This document shows, in pieces, positions 6,357 through 13,736 of a stretch of 14,203 bases of DNA (positions are counted from its first letter, which is position 1; each line of letters begins with the position of its first letter). The notes beneath the pieces were generated by a model. It was not told where the DNA came from. It saw only the letters and a list, made by a program, of their open reading frames with translations, and did no database searches. Origin of the DNA: an uncultured Parabacteroides sp. (GTDB lineage: Bacteria > Bacteroidota > Bacteroidia > Bacteroidales > Tannerellaceae); contig NZ_CABUOD010000066.1 in NCBI RefSeq assembly GCF_902493135.1, positions 1-14,203 of the forward strand, read 5' to 3'. Made by a program: the position numbers and the translations under genes.

Positions 6357-6388
6357 CAAAGATACGGATAAATCCATATCCGACCAAA
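6357..6388 (-). promoter_or_regulatory. Bacteroidetes-type sigma-ABfr promoter for the DUF1599-folE cluster
   Basis: The minus strand shows TTTG at 6388-6385 and TATCTTTG at 6364-6357, with 20 bp between them. This is an exact match to the Bacteroides consensus (TTTG, 19-21 bp, TAnnTTTG). Transcription would start near 6350, leaving a short leader of about 20 bases before ATG 6332. It probably drives all five genes down to folE. Confidence 0.8.
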
Positions 6389-6411
6389 AGAGAGGCTACT
6401 TTAGCCGGAAA

Positions 6412-6446
6412 TAAAAAGGGCTATCCGCACACAACGGATAGCCCTT
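6412..6446 (-). terminator. Intrinsic terminator of the M23/LysM peptidase gene
   Basis: Perfect 12-bp stem: AAGGGCTATCCG at 6416-6427, a 7-nt loop, and the complement at 6435-6446. On the minus strand the stem is followed by a T-rich run (TTTTTAT). It begins 24 bp after the stop codon of the peptidase gene and insulates it from the DUF1599 promoter. Confidence 0.9.
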
Positions 6447-6470
6447 CATATCGTATTTACCCAATCTTAA

Positions 6471-7718
6471 TCAAGAACAACGGAGCGAACGGCCCAATTT
6501 CAGAATCGTAGTTTTTGTAATGCCATTCAATTCACAGAGCTTTGAGACTGTCGTACCATATTTAGCGGCGATAGCGCCCAACGTGTCACCCGATTTCACG
6601 CGATGGTAGACCGGAGTAGCCTCTTGCTGCCCCGCATTGGAAGCCTGGTTGATCGAAGCGACGGCTGCAGCGTCAGCCGCAACCGTAGTCTTCACGGTCT
6701 GCTTTACGCTCGCAGAAGCGGTCGGTTTTGATTTGCCGGCTTTAGCAGACGTGACCGCACCGGCACTGCAACGGATAGACTGTCCGATTCGCAAAACAGA
6801 CGTGCCTTTCAACCCGTTCAGGCGGCACAATTCATTTACGGTAGTTCCATATATCCGGGCAATCTTGCCCAACGTGTCACCCGATTTCACACGGTGATAA
6901 ACCATCCGGTCGGAAGAAGAGGTGTAGATATTGCTTCTGCGTCCGTTAATCTTTACATTATGGAAAACATAGGTATCCTGGTGGGGAACACCGTTTTCGA
7001 AGTCTATAATTTCAGCCGGATTAATGGCCTGTCCTAAAAAGCGGGTTTCAAAATGAAGATGAGAACCGGTAGAACGTCCCGTGTTACCGCCTAAAGCGAT
7101 CGGATCACCTGCATGGACGATATCGTTCGGTTGCACAAGAGCCTTAGATAAATGTCCGTATACGGTTTCGAGGCCGTTCGGATGACGGATTACCAGGTAA
7201 TTGCCATATCCACGGCGTTCAAAGTTCTTAATACGAACTCTACCGTCGAAGGCTGCGCGGATCGTATCGCCGATCAAAACTTTCAAGTCAATGCCCCTAT
7301 GCATACGACGACGGCGCGGACCGTATTTGGAAGTAATTCTTGCCATCGAATCGATGGCTATCGGATAAACGAAAGAAGAGCAATCGATTGCAAACGAATC
7401 CGGGAAATTCACCTTTGCAGTAGTTCCACGGAACGGATCGACCCACTGATTTTCCCAGTTGGAACCGTATAATTCATCAGCAGGAAACATCAAATCCTCT
7501 CTCGCTTCCATCGCTTTTTCATTAATGGTAGCAAGTTCCTTCAACTCCATATTTTTCCGGATACCGACACGGTCAGCCATCAATTCGGAGACACGTTTAT
7601 CCATCTTCTTAATATATACAACTTGCTTCGGATTCCCTTTGTCTTCTTGTGCTTTCGCCTCGACGGCTGATACCAATATAGTGGTACAACAAATAAATAG
7701 TAATGTTCGTATCTTCAT
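6471..7718 (-). CDS. Secreted M23 peptidoglycan endopeptidase with two LysM domains
   Basis: 415 residues from ATG 7718. This start was chosen over the in-frame ATG at 7760 because it places a normal signal peptide (MKIRTLLFICCTTILVSAVEAKA, cut near Ala23) at the N-terminus. The M23/LytM domain (about residues 125-240) has all zinc and catalytic residues: His140 and Asp144 (HRGID), His189 (YGHLS), His220 and His222 (SHLHFE), so it is probably active against peptide cross-bridges of peptidoglycan. Two LysM repeats follow, at about 274-317 and 371-414, each with YHRVKSGDTLG and ending RCS. They are joined by an Ala/Thr/Lys-rich linker of about 50 residues. LysM binds glycan N-acetylglucosamine and would hold the enzyme on the wall. 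It is a single-gene unit with its own promoter and a strong terminator. It likely acts in cell-wall remodelling during growth or division. Confidence 0.93.
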   Translation of the reverse strand: MKIRTLLFICCTTILVSAVEAKAQEDKGNPKQVVYIKKMDKRVSELMADRVGIRKNMELKELATINEKAMEAREDLMFPADELYGSNWENQWVDPFRGTTAKVNFPDSFAIDCSSFVYPIAIDSMARITSKYGPRRRRMHRGIDLKVLIGDTIRAAFDGRVRIKNFERRGYGNYLVIRHPNGLETVYGHLSKALVQPNDIVHAGDPIALGGNTGRSTGSHLHFETRFLGQAINPAEIIDFENGVPHQDTYVFHNVKINGRRSNIYTSSSDRMVYHRVKSGDTLGKIARIYGTTVNELCRLNGLKGTSVLRIGQSIRCSAGAVTSAKAGKSKPTASASVKQTVKTTVAADAAAVASINQASNAGQQEATPVYHRVKSGDTLGAIAAKYGTTVSKLCELNGITKTTILKLGRSLRCS

Positions 7719-7793
7719 TATTTTTATCACTTTCAACGATAATACACGATGAAAAATCATGATATAGAATAGTTTATTTCATCGTCATTTCGT

Positions 7794-7824
7794 CAAAGTT
7801 CGTAATTTTGAATCAGCCGGCAAA
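7794..7824 (-). promoter_or_regulatory. Probable Bacteroidetes-type promoter of the M23/LysM gene
   Basis: The minus strand shows TTTG at 7824-7821 and GAACTTTG at 7801-7794, spaced by 19 bp. The -33 element is perfect, and the -7 element differs from TAnnTTTG at the first base only. A start near 7787 would give a leader of about 70 bases before ATG 7718. Confidence 0.55.
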
Positions 7825-7862
7825 ATTCAATAACGAAAAATTTCCGCAATGAAACCCAAGAA

Positions 7863-7888
7863 AAGCAAAAGTCCACCTTTTGCCTTTT
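7863..7888 (-). terminator. Possible terminator hairpin after recG
   Basis: GCAAAAG (7865-7871) pairs with CTTTTGC (7877-7883) around the loop TCCAC. The stem can be extended by AAAA/TTTT with one bulged base. On the minus strand T-rich sequence follows. The stem is AT-rich, so it is weaker than the other two terminators here. A second small hairpin, AATATGT / ACATATT at 7911-7930, touches the recG stop codon. Confidence 0.4.
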
Positions 7889-7928
7889 GATTTACAAACG
7901 ATTACAACATAATATGTTTCACAACATA

Positions 7929-10025
7929 TTAGCTGATCATTCCCCAGTTTACCTTCTTTGCAAAGAGAGTTTTCAGGCGTTCGTTCAATATCCGGTTAGG
8001 TTCGGATAACAAATCGGGGTCTTCGTTCAAAACATCCTGGGCTATATCACGCGCATACTGAAGGATTTGTCCGTCGGCTGCCAGGTTGGCGATCTTAAGG
8101 TCTATCCCCTCTCCGCTCTGGCGTGTCCCTTCCAAGTCACCATGACCGCGCAGGCGCAAATCGGCCTCGGCGATCTCAAAGCCGTTGTTGCTGTTCACCA
8201 TTATTTCCAGGCGCTTGCGTGTCTCGTTGCTCAATTTATAGGAAGAGACAAGCACACAATATGACTGCTCCGCTCCACGTCCCACCCGGCCGCGAAGTTG
8301 ATGCAACTGGGAAAGACCGAAACGTTCGGCGCTTTCGATGACCATCACGGATGCATTCGGCACGTTCACACCAACTTCTATCACGGTCGTCGCCATCAAT
8401 ATCTGCGCCTCGCCGGAAATGAACTTCTGCATTTCCGCCTCTTTGTCGGCCGCTTTCATCTTTCCGTGGACCATACATACCTTATAATCCGGGAAAACTT
8501 CTTTGAATGTCTCGAACCCCTCTTCCAGATTCTTGTAATCCAGCTTCTCGCTGCCCTCGATCAAAGGATAAACGACATAGGCCTGCCGGCCCTGTCCGAT
8601 TTCCTTGCGGAGAAAGTCGTAGAGTTGCGCTTTCTTGTTATCATAGCGATGTACGGTCTGGATCGGTTTACGTCCGGGCGGCAACTCATCGATCACCGAG
8701 ACATCCAGATCGCCGTATAAGGTCATGGCAAGCGTACGGGGAATAGGCGTCGCAGTCATCACCAGGACATGAGGAACGACCGCATTTTTCGTCCACAACC
8801 GGGAACGCTGTTCCACCCCGAAGCGGTGCTGTTCGTCTATAATCGCCAGACCGAGAGAGGAAAAGACGACCGTTTCTTCGATCAGTGCATGCGTCCCGAT
8901 CACGATCTGGATCTCACCGCTCGCAATAGCCGGCAATATCTTATTCCGTTCCTTCTTTTTCGTCGAGCCGGTCAGCAGGGCCACTTTTATATCCATATCT
9001 TTCAGGAAACCCATGACTGTCGCATAATGCTGAGTCGCCAGTATCTCCGTCGGCGCCATCATGCAGGCCTGGCAATGGTTATCGACCGCCAACAGCATGG
9101 AGAGCAAAGCCACCAACGTCTTCCCGCTTCCCACATCTCCCTGCAGAAGACGGTTCATCTGCCGTCCGCTTCCCATATCGGCACGAATCTCACGGACAAC
9201 ACGTTTCTGCGCATTCGTCAGTTCGAAAGGCAGATATTCTTTATAGAACGTATTGAAATAGTCTCCGACGGAAGGAAAGACAATCCCTTTCAACTTCAGC
9301 TTGCGCAGGTTGGAAGTACGGAGAATATTCAACTGGATGAAAAACAGTTCGTCAAACTTCAGGCGCAACTGCGCTTTCCGTAATTTATCGACCGATTCGG
9401 GGAAATGCACATTCCGTATCGCTTCCGGAAACGACATCATGCGAATACGGTTCAAGACAGCCGGCGGAAGTGTTTCAGGCAGCGTCCAGTTCAAACCGCT
9501 CAACAATGTGTATTGCAAATTCTGGATCGCCCGTGAATTGAGGAACGACTTCTTCATCTTCTCAGACGTATTATAGAACGGCGTCAAGCCGTTGGCAACC
9601 TTATCCGCCTGGTCCAGAGAGTCTATATCCGGATGGGGAATATTATAGATATGCCCGAACTCGGTCGGTTTGCCAAACACGATATAATCGACGCCGGTCT
9701 TGATCTTGTCCAACACATAGTTGATCCCTTTGAACCAGACCAGGTCGATCGTGCCCGTCCCGTCCGTGAATTTGCCGATCAACCGTCGTGTACGTCCTTC
9801 GCCTACCGTATCGAAAAACAAGATGCGCCCTTTCAACTGTATATAAGGCATATCCCCGGTCACTTCCACAACCTTGTAGAAACGACTCCGGTCAATGTAT
9901 TTATACGGAAAGTAGAACAGCAAGTCCTCATACGAAGAAATGCCGGCTTCCTTTTGTAATATTTCCGCCTTTTTCGGGCCAACGCCCGGCAGATACATGA
10001 TGGAACGTTTGTCGAGATCGAGCAT
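7929..10025 (-). CDS. recG: ATP-dependent DNA helicase RecG
   Basis: 698 residues, full length for RecG, which reverses stalled forks and processes branched recombination intermediates. The N-terminal part has a helix-hairpin-helix-like stretch (YLPGVGPKKAEILQKEAGI, 11-29) and the OB-fold wedge domain (about 60-150) that splits the junction. The helicase core has Walker A GDVGSGKT (296-303), the DEQH box (397-400, followed by RFG), TATPIPRT (424-431) and motif VI QLRGRVGRG (576-584), with the RecG-specific C-terminal region LRLRGHGDLEGTRQSG (about 623-638). All motifs are intact. It begins 12 bp after the ispD stop codon with no promoter between, so it is probably the last gene of the S8-xseA-xseB-ispD-recG cluster. 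Confidence 0.97.
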   Translation of the reverse strand: MLDLDKRSIMYLPGVGPKKAEILQKEAGISSYEDLLFYFPYKYIDRSRFYKVVEVTGDMPYIQLKGRILFFDTVGEGRTRRLIGKFTDGTGTIDLVWFKGINYVLDKIKTGVDYIVFGKPTEFGHIYNIPHPDIDSLDQADKVANGLTPFYNTSEKMKKSFLNSRAIQNLQYTLLSGLNWTLPETLPPAVLNRIRMMSFPEAIRNVHFPESVDKLRKAQLRLKFDELFFIQLNILRTSNLRKLKLKGIVFPSVGDYFNTFYKEYLPFELTNAQKRVVREIRADMGSGRQMNRLLQGDVGSGKTLVALLSMLLAVDNHCQACMMAPTEILATQHYATVMGFLKDMDIKVALLTGSTKKKERNKILPAIASGEIQIVIGTHALIEETVVFSSLGLAIIDEQHRFGVEQRSRLWTKNAVVPHVLVMTATPIPRTLAMTLYGDLDVSVIDELPPGRKPIQTVHRYDNKKAQLYDFLRKEIGQGRQAYVVYPLIEGSEKLDYKNLEEGFETFKEVFPDYKVCMVHGKMKAADKEAEMQKFISGEAQILMATTVIEVGVNVPNASVMVIESAERFGLSQLHQLRGRVGRGAEQSYCVLVSSYKLSNETRKRLEIMVNSNNGFEIAEADLRLRGHGDLEGTRQSGEGIDLKIANLAADGQILQYARDIAQDVLNEDPDLLSEPNRILNERLKTLFAKKVNWGMIS

Positions 10026-10037
10026 ATATACAAATAT

Positions 10038-10733
10038 TTATTTTGCAAGCAGCGCCTTTGCCACCAACAGATCGAACGGAGTCGTAATCTTTATGTTTTC
10101 CCGGTTTCCCGGAACAGTCCTGACCGTATGTCCGAAAGCCTCCACAACCGAAGCATCATCGGTAAAAAACTCCGAGTAAGGTTGTTCATATGCTTTCAAA
10201 AGCAAATCATAATCGAAAACCTGCGGGGTTTGCACCGCCTGATAACGCGAACGGTCGACCGGACGACTGGACTCGCCGGAGAACTCGCGGAGAGAATCGA
10301 CCACAGGCACGACCGGGATAGCAGCTCCCGATACTTCGGCCTCGGCAAAACATTGCCCGACAACTTCAGGTGCGACAAAAGGCCGTACCCCGTCATGCAC
10401 AGCCACCAGTATCTTTTCATCCCTTCCGGCTGCATTTCCAATCTCATCCGCAAGGAAATTCAATCCGTTGAGAACGGAATGGAAACGCGTTTCGCCTCCG
10501 TTCGCAATCCGGTGCGGGACCTTACAACCGATCTCCCGGCAAAGCATCTCCCAATAAGGCTGGTGATCTTCCGGGAGCACCAGGATCAAACCGGCAGACG
10601 CATCCCAGCGGTGAAAAGCCTCCAACGTATGCATCAGGACAGGCTTTCCATCCAACGGGATAAACTGCTTCGGCAAGTCGCCTCCCATCCGCAGCCCGCG
10701 GCCTCCGGCGACAATCAGCACATATTTCTTCAT
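10038..10733 (-). CDS. ispD: 2-C-methyl-D-erythritol 4-phosphate cytidylyltransferase
   Basis: 231 residues. Joins CTP and MEP to form CDP-ME in the non-mevalonate isoprenoid pathway (cytoplasm). The nucleotide-binding N-terminus VAGGRGLRMGGDLPKQF has the catalytic Arg15 and Lys22 (Arg20 and Lys27 in E. coli). Other family motifs are VHDGVRPF (112-119), TPQVFDYDLL (169-178), TDDASVVE (191-198) and NIKITTPFDL (213-222). The ATG overlaps the xseB stop codon by one base (TAATG), pointing to translational coupling. Note the missing Ala in the usual 'AAGG' start of the family (here V-A-G-G), a minor variation. It is embedded between the exonuclease VII small subunit and recG, a mixed but tightly packed cluster. 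Confidence 0.96.
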   Translation of the reverse strand: MKKYVLIVAGGRGLRMGGDLPKQFIPLDGKPVLMHTLEAFHRWDASAGLILVLPEDHQPYWEMLCREIGCKVPHRIANGGETRFHSVLNGLNFLADEIGNAAGRDEKILVAVHDGVRPFVAPEVVGQCFAEAEVSGAAIPVVPVVDSLREFSGESSRPVDRSRYQAVQTPQVFDYDLLLKAYEQPYSEFFTDDASVVEAFGHTVRTVPGNRENIKITTPFDLLVAKALLAK

Positions 10734-10921
10734 TACTCCAGTTCCTCCAACACTTTCTTGACCTCCTCGTCGGCCTTGTAAAGTTTCTCCTTACACAATT
10801 TGATCAAGCGGGTCGCTTCCTTTACCTTTTCAGAAAGAATGTCAACATCCAGATCGCCGTTCTCTATGTCGGCGACGATCTTACGGAGTTTCTCTACTGC
10901 TTCATTATATGTTTCTGCCAT
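10733..10921 (-). CDS. xseB: Exodeoxyribonuclease VII small subunit
   Basis: 62 residues, close to the usual length. Small helical protein with the family pattern YNEAVEKLRKIVADIENGDLDVD...SEKVKEATRLIKLCKEKLYKADEEV: a first amphipathic helix, the 'E.G.L.ld' turn at about 20-28, and a second long helix. Several copies wrap the coiled-coil arm of XseA to form exonuclease VII, a metal-independent single-strand DNA exonuclease. It lies 22 bp after xseA and overlaps ispD by one base at its stop codon. Confidence 0.95.
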   Translation of the reverse strand: MAETYNEAVEKLRKIVADIENGDLDVDILSEKVKEATRLIKLCKEKLYKADEEVKKVLEELE

Positions 10922-10922
10922 G

Positions 10923-10953
10923 ATGGAATTTATGATTTTTGATTTATGATTTA
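10923..10953 (-). repeat. AT-rich short-period repeat between xseA and xseB
   Basis: On the plus strand the sequence repeats TTTATGATT three times with variations (10930-10938, 10942-10950 and a shorter TTTGATT between), ending in TTATTTA. The xseA stop codon (10946-10944) and last three codons lie inside it, so the repeat has spread into, or grown out of, the gene end. The type is like the two TTGAAAATTG stutters elsewhere in the window, but the word is different. Confidence 0.65.
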
Positions 10954-12290
10954 TTTACTGCAAGGACTGTCGAGTGTACTTCACCGTCCGCAAAACGGGT
11001 TACCAACTCCTCGCCGGCCTCCAATCCGGCGGCCTGTTTGATGATCTTGCCATCCTTTAGCGTCAAGCTGTAGCCCCGCTTCAATACATAGTCGGGAGAA
11101 GCCATCTTGATGAACTGTTCGGTCAACTGGACAAAGCGGTTCCGCTCTGCCAAACTGCTTTCCGCACGGTTTGCCAAACGCACTTGCATCGCTTCCAGCT
11201 TCGATGCCGATTGGTTTAGAAATGCATGGGCATCCGTCGGCAATTGCATGCCTATCCGTTGGAGAAGCGAACGGTTCCGCTCGATCCGGTTTATTGCCAG
11301 GACAGGCAGACGACTTCCCAACAACTGCAGGAAGTTCTTTTGCCTGGACAGGATTTCGGTTGCCAACGAACAAACGTCCTGTTGCAGTTCTTCCACCTCT
11401 CCGGCCGCCTTATCCATCTGCCCGATCAGGAACTCGGCTACAGCCGTCGGTGTTTTCATCCGTGTATGGGCAACCATATCCAGGATCGTGTCATCGCGTT
11501 CATGCCCGATACCGGTTATGATAGGAAGCGGAAATTGCGCACAGTTTGCCGCCAAGAGATAGGAATCGAAACTATTCAAGTCCGAAGTAGCGCCTCCGCC
11601 CCGGATAATCACGACCACATCGAAACAGTTGGCATGACGGTACACACTGTCCAACGCTGCGATCACGGACTCTTCCGTCCGTTCGCCCTGCATAAGAGCC
11701 GGAAACAGCTTCGGATAGAAAGAATAGCCGGCCTTGTTGCCGGCCAACTGGTTCAGGAAGTCTTCGTATCCGGCAGCCGTAGGCGAAGTGATGACAGCGA
11801 TCCGCCTCGGCAACGTTGGAAACGGCAACTCCTTGTTCAGCGTGAAAACGCCCTCTTCCTTCAATTGCCGGATGATTTCCATCCGTTTCCGGATCATGTC
11901 TCCCAACGTATAGGCCGGATCGATATCCAGCACGGTCAGGCTGTACCCGTAGAGTTCGTGAAACTCGACCGACACTTTCACCAGCACTTTCAGGCCGGAA
12001 GCAAACATCTGCCCGGTTTCCATCTCAAAATAAGGCTTCAGCATCCGGAAAGTCTTTGCCCAGATGGAGCCGCGCGCCTTTGCCACCAGCTGACCGGTTA
12101 TCGCGTTCTTCTCGATAAACTCCAGATAACAGTGCCCGGACGCAGCATTCGTACGCACGTCGCTCATCTCGGCACGCACCCAGCACGTCTCCGGGAATGC
12201 ATTCAGGACAGCCCCTTTCACCCGGTTATTCAGTTCCAACAAAGAGAACTCCTGCCGCTCCTGATTCTGATTATTTTGTCCGTACCCCAT
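10944..12290 (-). CDS. xseA: Exodeoxyribonuclease VII large subunit
   Basis: 448 residues, normal length. Catalytic subunit of exonuclease VII, which degrades single-stranded DNA in mismatch repair and crosslink processing. Domains in order: N-terminal OB fold for ssDNA binding (about 14-125, including WVRAEMSDVRT and GHCYLEF); the nuclease domain (about 130-290) with AVITSPTAAGYEDFLNQ, IIRGGGATSDLNSFD (228-242), GIGHERDDTILD (260-271) and KTPTAVAEFL (279-288); a long coiled-coil arm (about 290-395) that binds XseB; and the C-terminal cap VLKRGYSLTLKDGKII (402-417). ATG 12290 is the only plausible start and lies inside the end of the S8 protease gene, overlapping it by 20 bp, which suggests coupled translation. 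A purine-rich AAAGGAAAGAAAAA precedes the ATG. Confidence 0.97.
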   Translation of the reverse strand: MGYGQNNQNQERQEFSLLELNNRVKGAVLNAFPETCWVRAEMSDVRTNAASGHCYLEFIEKNAITGQLVAKARGSIWAKTFRMLKPYFEMETGQMFASGLKVLVKVSVEFHELYGYSLTVLDIDPAYTLGDMIRKRMEIIRQLKEEGVFTLNKELPFPTLPRRIAVITSPTAAGYEDFLNQLAGNKAGYSFYPKLFPALMQGERTEESVIAALDSVYRHANCFDVVVIIRGGGATSDLNSFDSYLLAANCAQFPLPIITGIGHERDDTILDMVAHTRMKTPTAVAEFLIGQMDKAAGEVEELQQDVCSLATEILSRQKNFLQLLGSRLPVLAINRIERNRSLLQRIGMQLPTDAHAFLNQSASKLEAMQVRLANRAESSLAERNRFVQLTEQFIKMASPDYVLKRGYSLTLKDGKIIKQAAGLEAGEELVTRFADGEVHSTVLAVNKS

Positions 12291-13641
12291 TTTTTCTTTC
12301 CTTTTTATACGCTTTATAGAAATCGGGAATGCCGTATCCTAACTCCGTATCCGGATGCTTATATCGGCTGGACGAACGATGCAGCAGTTCGATCACCTCC
12401 CTGTTATTCAACCAAGGCAGTGATTGCCAGAGGCAAACTCCCATCCCGGCAAGGATAGGCGTGGCAAAAGAGGTCCCGTTCGCATACCTGACACTGCCGC
12501 CCGGACCGATCACGCAACTGCTCGTACCCAACGCCACGGCATCCGGTTTCACGCGCCCGTCAGCCGTAAAGCCTACGGAGCTGAAACCGCTTTTCTTTTT
12601 ATCCTCATCTATCGCACCTACCGTAAAGATCCCGGCTGCATCCGATGGAAAGGTGATCTTTTCCCAATCGCCGTTCCCTTCATTACCGGCACTGCAAAAT
12701 ACAAGTATCCCTTTATCGGCAGCCAGGTTAGCCGCCCGGCTGATCATAGCGGTCTTGCCGTCCAAGGCAGCCTGGTCGTACGACAGTTCGTCCGCATCAA
12801 AAGCAAAATATCCGAGCGACGAGGAGATCACGTCCACACCGGCACTGTCCGCATATTCGACCGCAGCAATCCAATAATCTTCCTCGACGGGATATTCGGA
12901 ATCGCTGTCTTCACTTTTAAGCAGCAGGTAAGAAGCTTTCGGAGCGGTTCCGACCATCACTCCCGGAATATCGGCGGCAAGGCAGGAAAGGACCTTCGTC
13001 CCGTGATCGTCCCCGACAAACACGCTTTTACCGGGAAAGACGACATTGTGCGTTCCCAACAACCTGAGCGAATCGAAAGCCGACATCCGGTCCACATTCA
13101 TAAAACCGGCATCGATCACGGCCACCCGCATTCCTTCCCCCCGGAAACCGGCTTCATGCAATTTAGCCCCGTTCAACATCTTGATCTGTTTATGAGCATA
13201 ACCATATTCATTATGTAGCGGTTCATCCTCCGACACGAAACGGTCTTCTCCCTTTTCCTCGGTCGGGACCCGCAGGTTCCCTTTCCAAATCCACTTGACG
13301 GAATCGACGATTGCCAACTGTTGCAATTGTTCGGCCACCGTGCTGTCGGAACTTTCCACCACGACGGTCGCAAACCACTTGCTTTGCACAACCGGGGTCG
13401 CACCTGTTTCAGACAACATGTCGATATACGACCGGGATATAGGGAAGTCGGCATCCGTCACGGCCACATTATTTTTCACTCTCCGTTCGACCGCCTCTTT
13501 GGATAGGAAGGTTTCCGGTTCCTCCACCCGGTAACCGTCGTCCCCCTTGTCTTTCAGATAGACACGAAAGCGATAATTCTCCCCCGCCCATAGGCAGGCC
13601 GGAAGACAACAAAGGAACAGTATGGACAAATATCTTGACAT
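12271..13641 (-). CDS. Secreted S8 (subtilisin-like) serine protease
   Basis: 456 residues from ATG 13641. This start was chosen because the in-frame extension to 13755 would run through a terminator and add 38 residues before an obvious signal peptide (MSRYLSILFLCCLPACLWA, cut near Ala19). LPAC at 13-16 looks loosely like a lipobox, so lipid anchoring cannot be excluded. The region of about 24-140 resembles a propeptide. The catalytic domain has the full triad: Asp177 in VAVIDAGF, His213 in DDHGTKV, and Ser391 in NGTSFATPILAG, with oxyanion Asn320 in SAGNEG. It should therefore be an active periplasmic or surface protease, substrate unknown. There is no type IX secretion C-terminal domain; the protein ends with a short basic tail. 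It is the first gene of the cluster with xseA, xseB, ispD and recG, overlapping xseA by 20 bp. Confidence 0.92.
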   Translation of the reverse strand: MSRYLSILFLCCLPACLWAGENYRFRVYLKDKGDDGYRVEEPETFLSKEAVERRVKNNVAVTDADFPISRSYIDMLSETGATPVVQSKWFATVVVESSDSTVAEQLQQLAIVDSVKWIWKGNLRVPTEEKGEDRFVSEDEPLHNEYGYAHKQIKMLNGAKLHEAGFRGEGMRVAVIDAGFMNVDRMSAFDSLRLLGTHNVVFPGKSVFVGDDHGTKVLSCLAADIPGVMVGTAPKASYLLLKSEDSDSEYPVEEDYWIAAVEYADSAGVDVISSSLGYFAFDADELSYDQAALDGKTAMISRAANLAADKGILVFCSAGNEGNGDWEKITFPSDAAGIFTVGAIDEDKKKSGFSSVGFTADGRVKPDAVALGTSSCVIGPGGSVRYANGTSFATPILAGMGVCLWQSLPWLNNREVIELLHRSSSRYKHPDTELGYGIPDFYKAYKKERKNGVRTK

Positions 13642-13661
13642 CGTTGCTTTATCTTTTTCTG

Positions 13662-13692
13662 CAAAAATATAAATTGTATGGCATATAAAAAA
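13662..13692 (-). promoter_or_regulatory. Possible promoter of the S8 protease-recG cluster
   Basis: The minus strand shows TATTTTTG at 13669-13662, an exact TAnnTTTG -7 box. About 19-20 bp upstream there is only a T-run (13692-13687), lacking the final G of the TTTG element. Transcription would start near 13655, about 14 bases before ATG 13641. The T-run is also the tail of the preceding gene's terminator. Confidence 0.45.
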
Positions 13693-13718
13693 GCCCGGCA
13701 ACTCATTCGAGGCCGGGC
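13687..13718 (-). terminator. Intrinsic terminator of the Lrp/AsnC gene
   Basis: GCCCGGC (13693-13699) and GCCGGGC (13712-13718) form a 7-bp GC-only stem around a 12-nt loop. On the minus strand it is followed by six T residues (13692-13687). It sits about 18 bp after the regulator's stop codon. Confidence 0.9.
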
Positions 13719-13736
13719 CCATACGTTCTATTCTTC

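Noticed and set aside
7719..7760. N-terminal extension of the M23/LysM peptidase to ATG 7760
   Set aside because: It would bury the signal peptide behind 14 extra residues; ATG 7718 fits a normal secretion signal.
11226..12458. 410-codon plus-strand frame antisense to xseA and the protease end
   Set aside because: Long because of codon bias on the true strand; His/Arg/Gln-rich, no domain, crosses two real genes.
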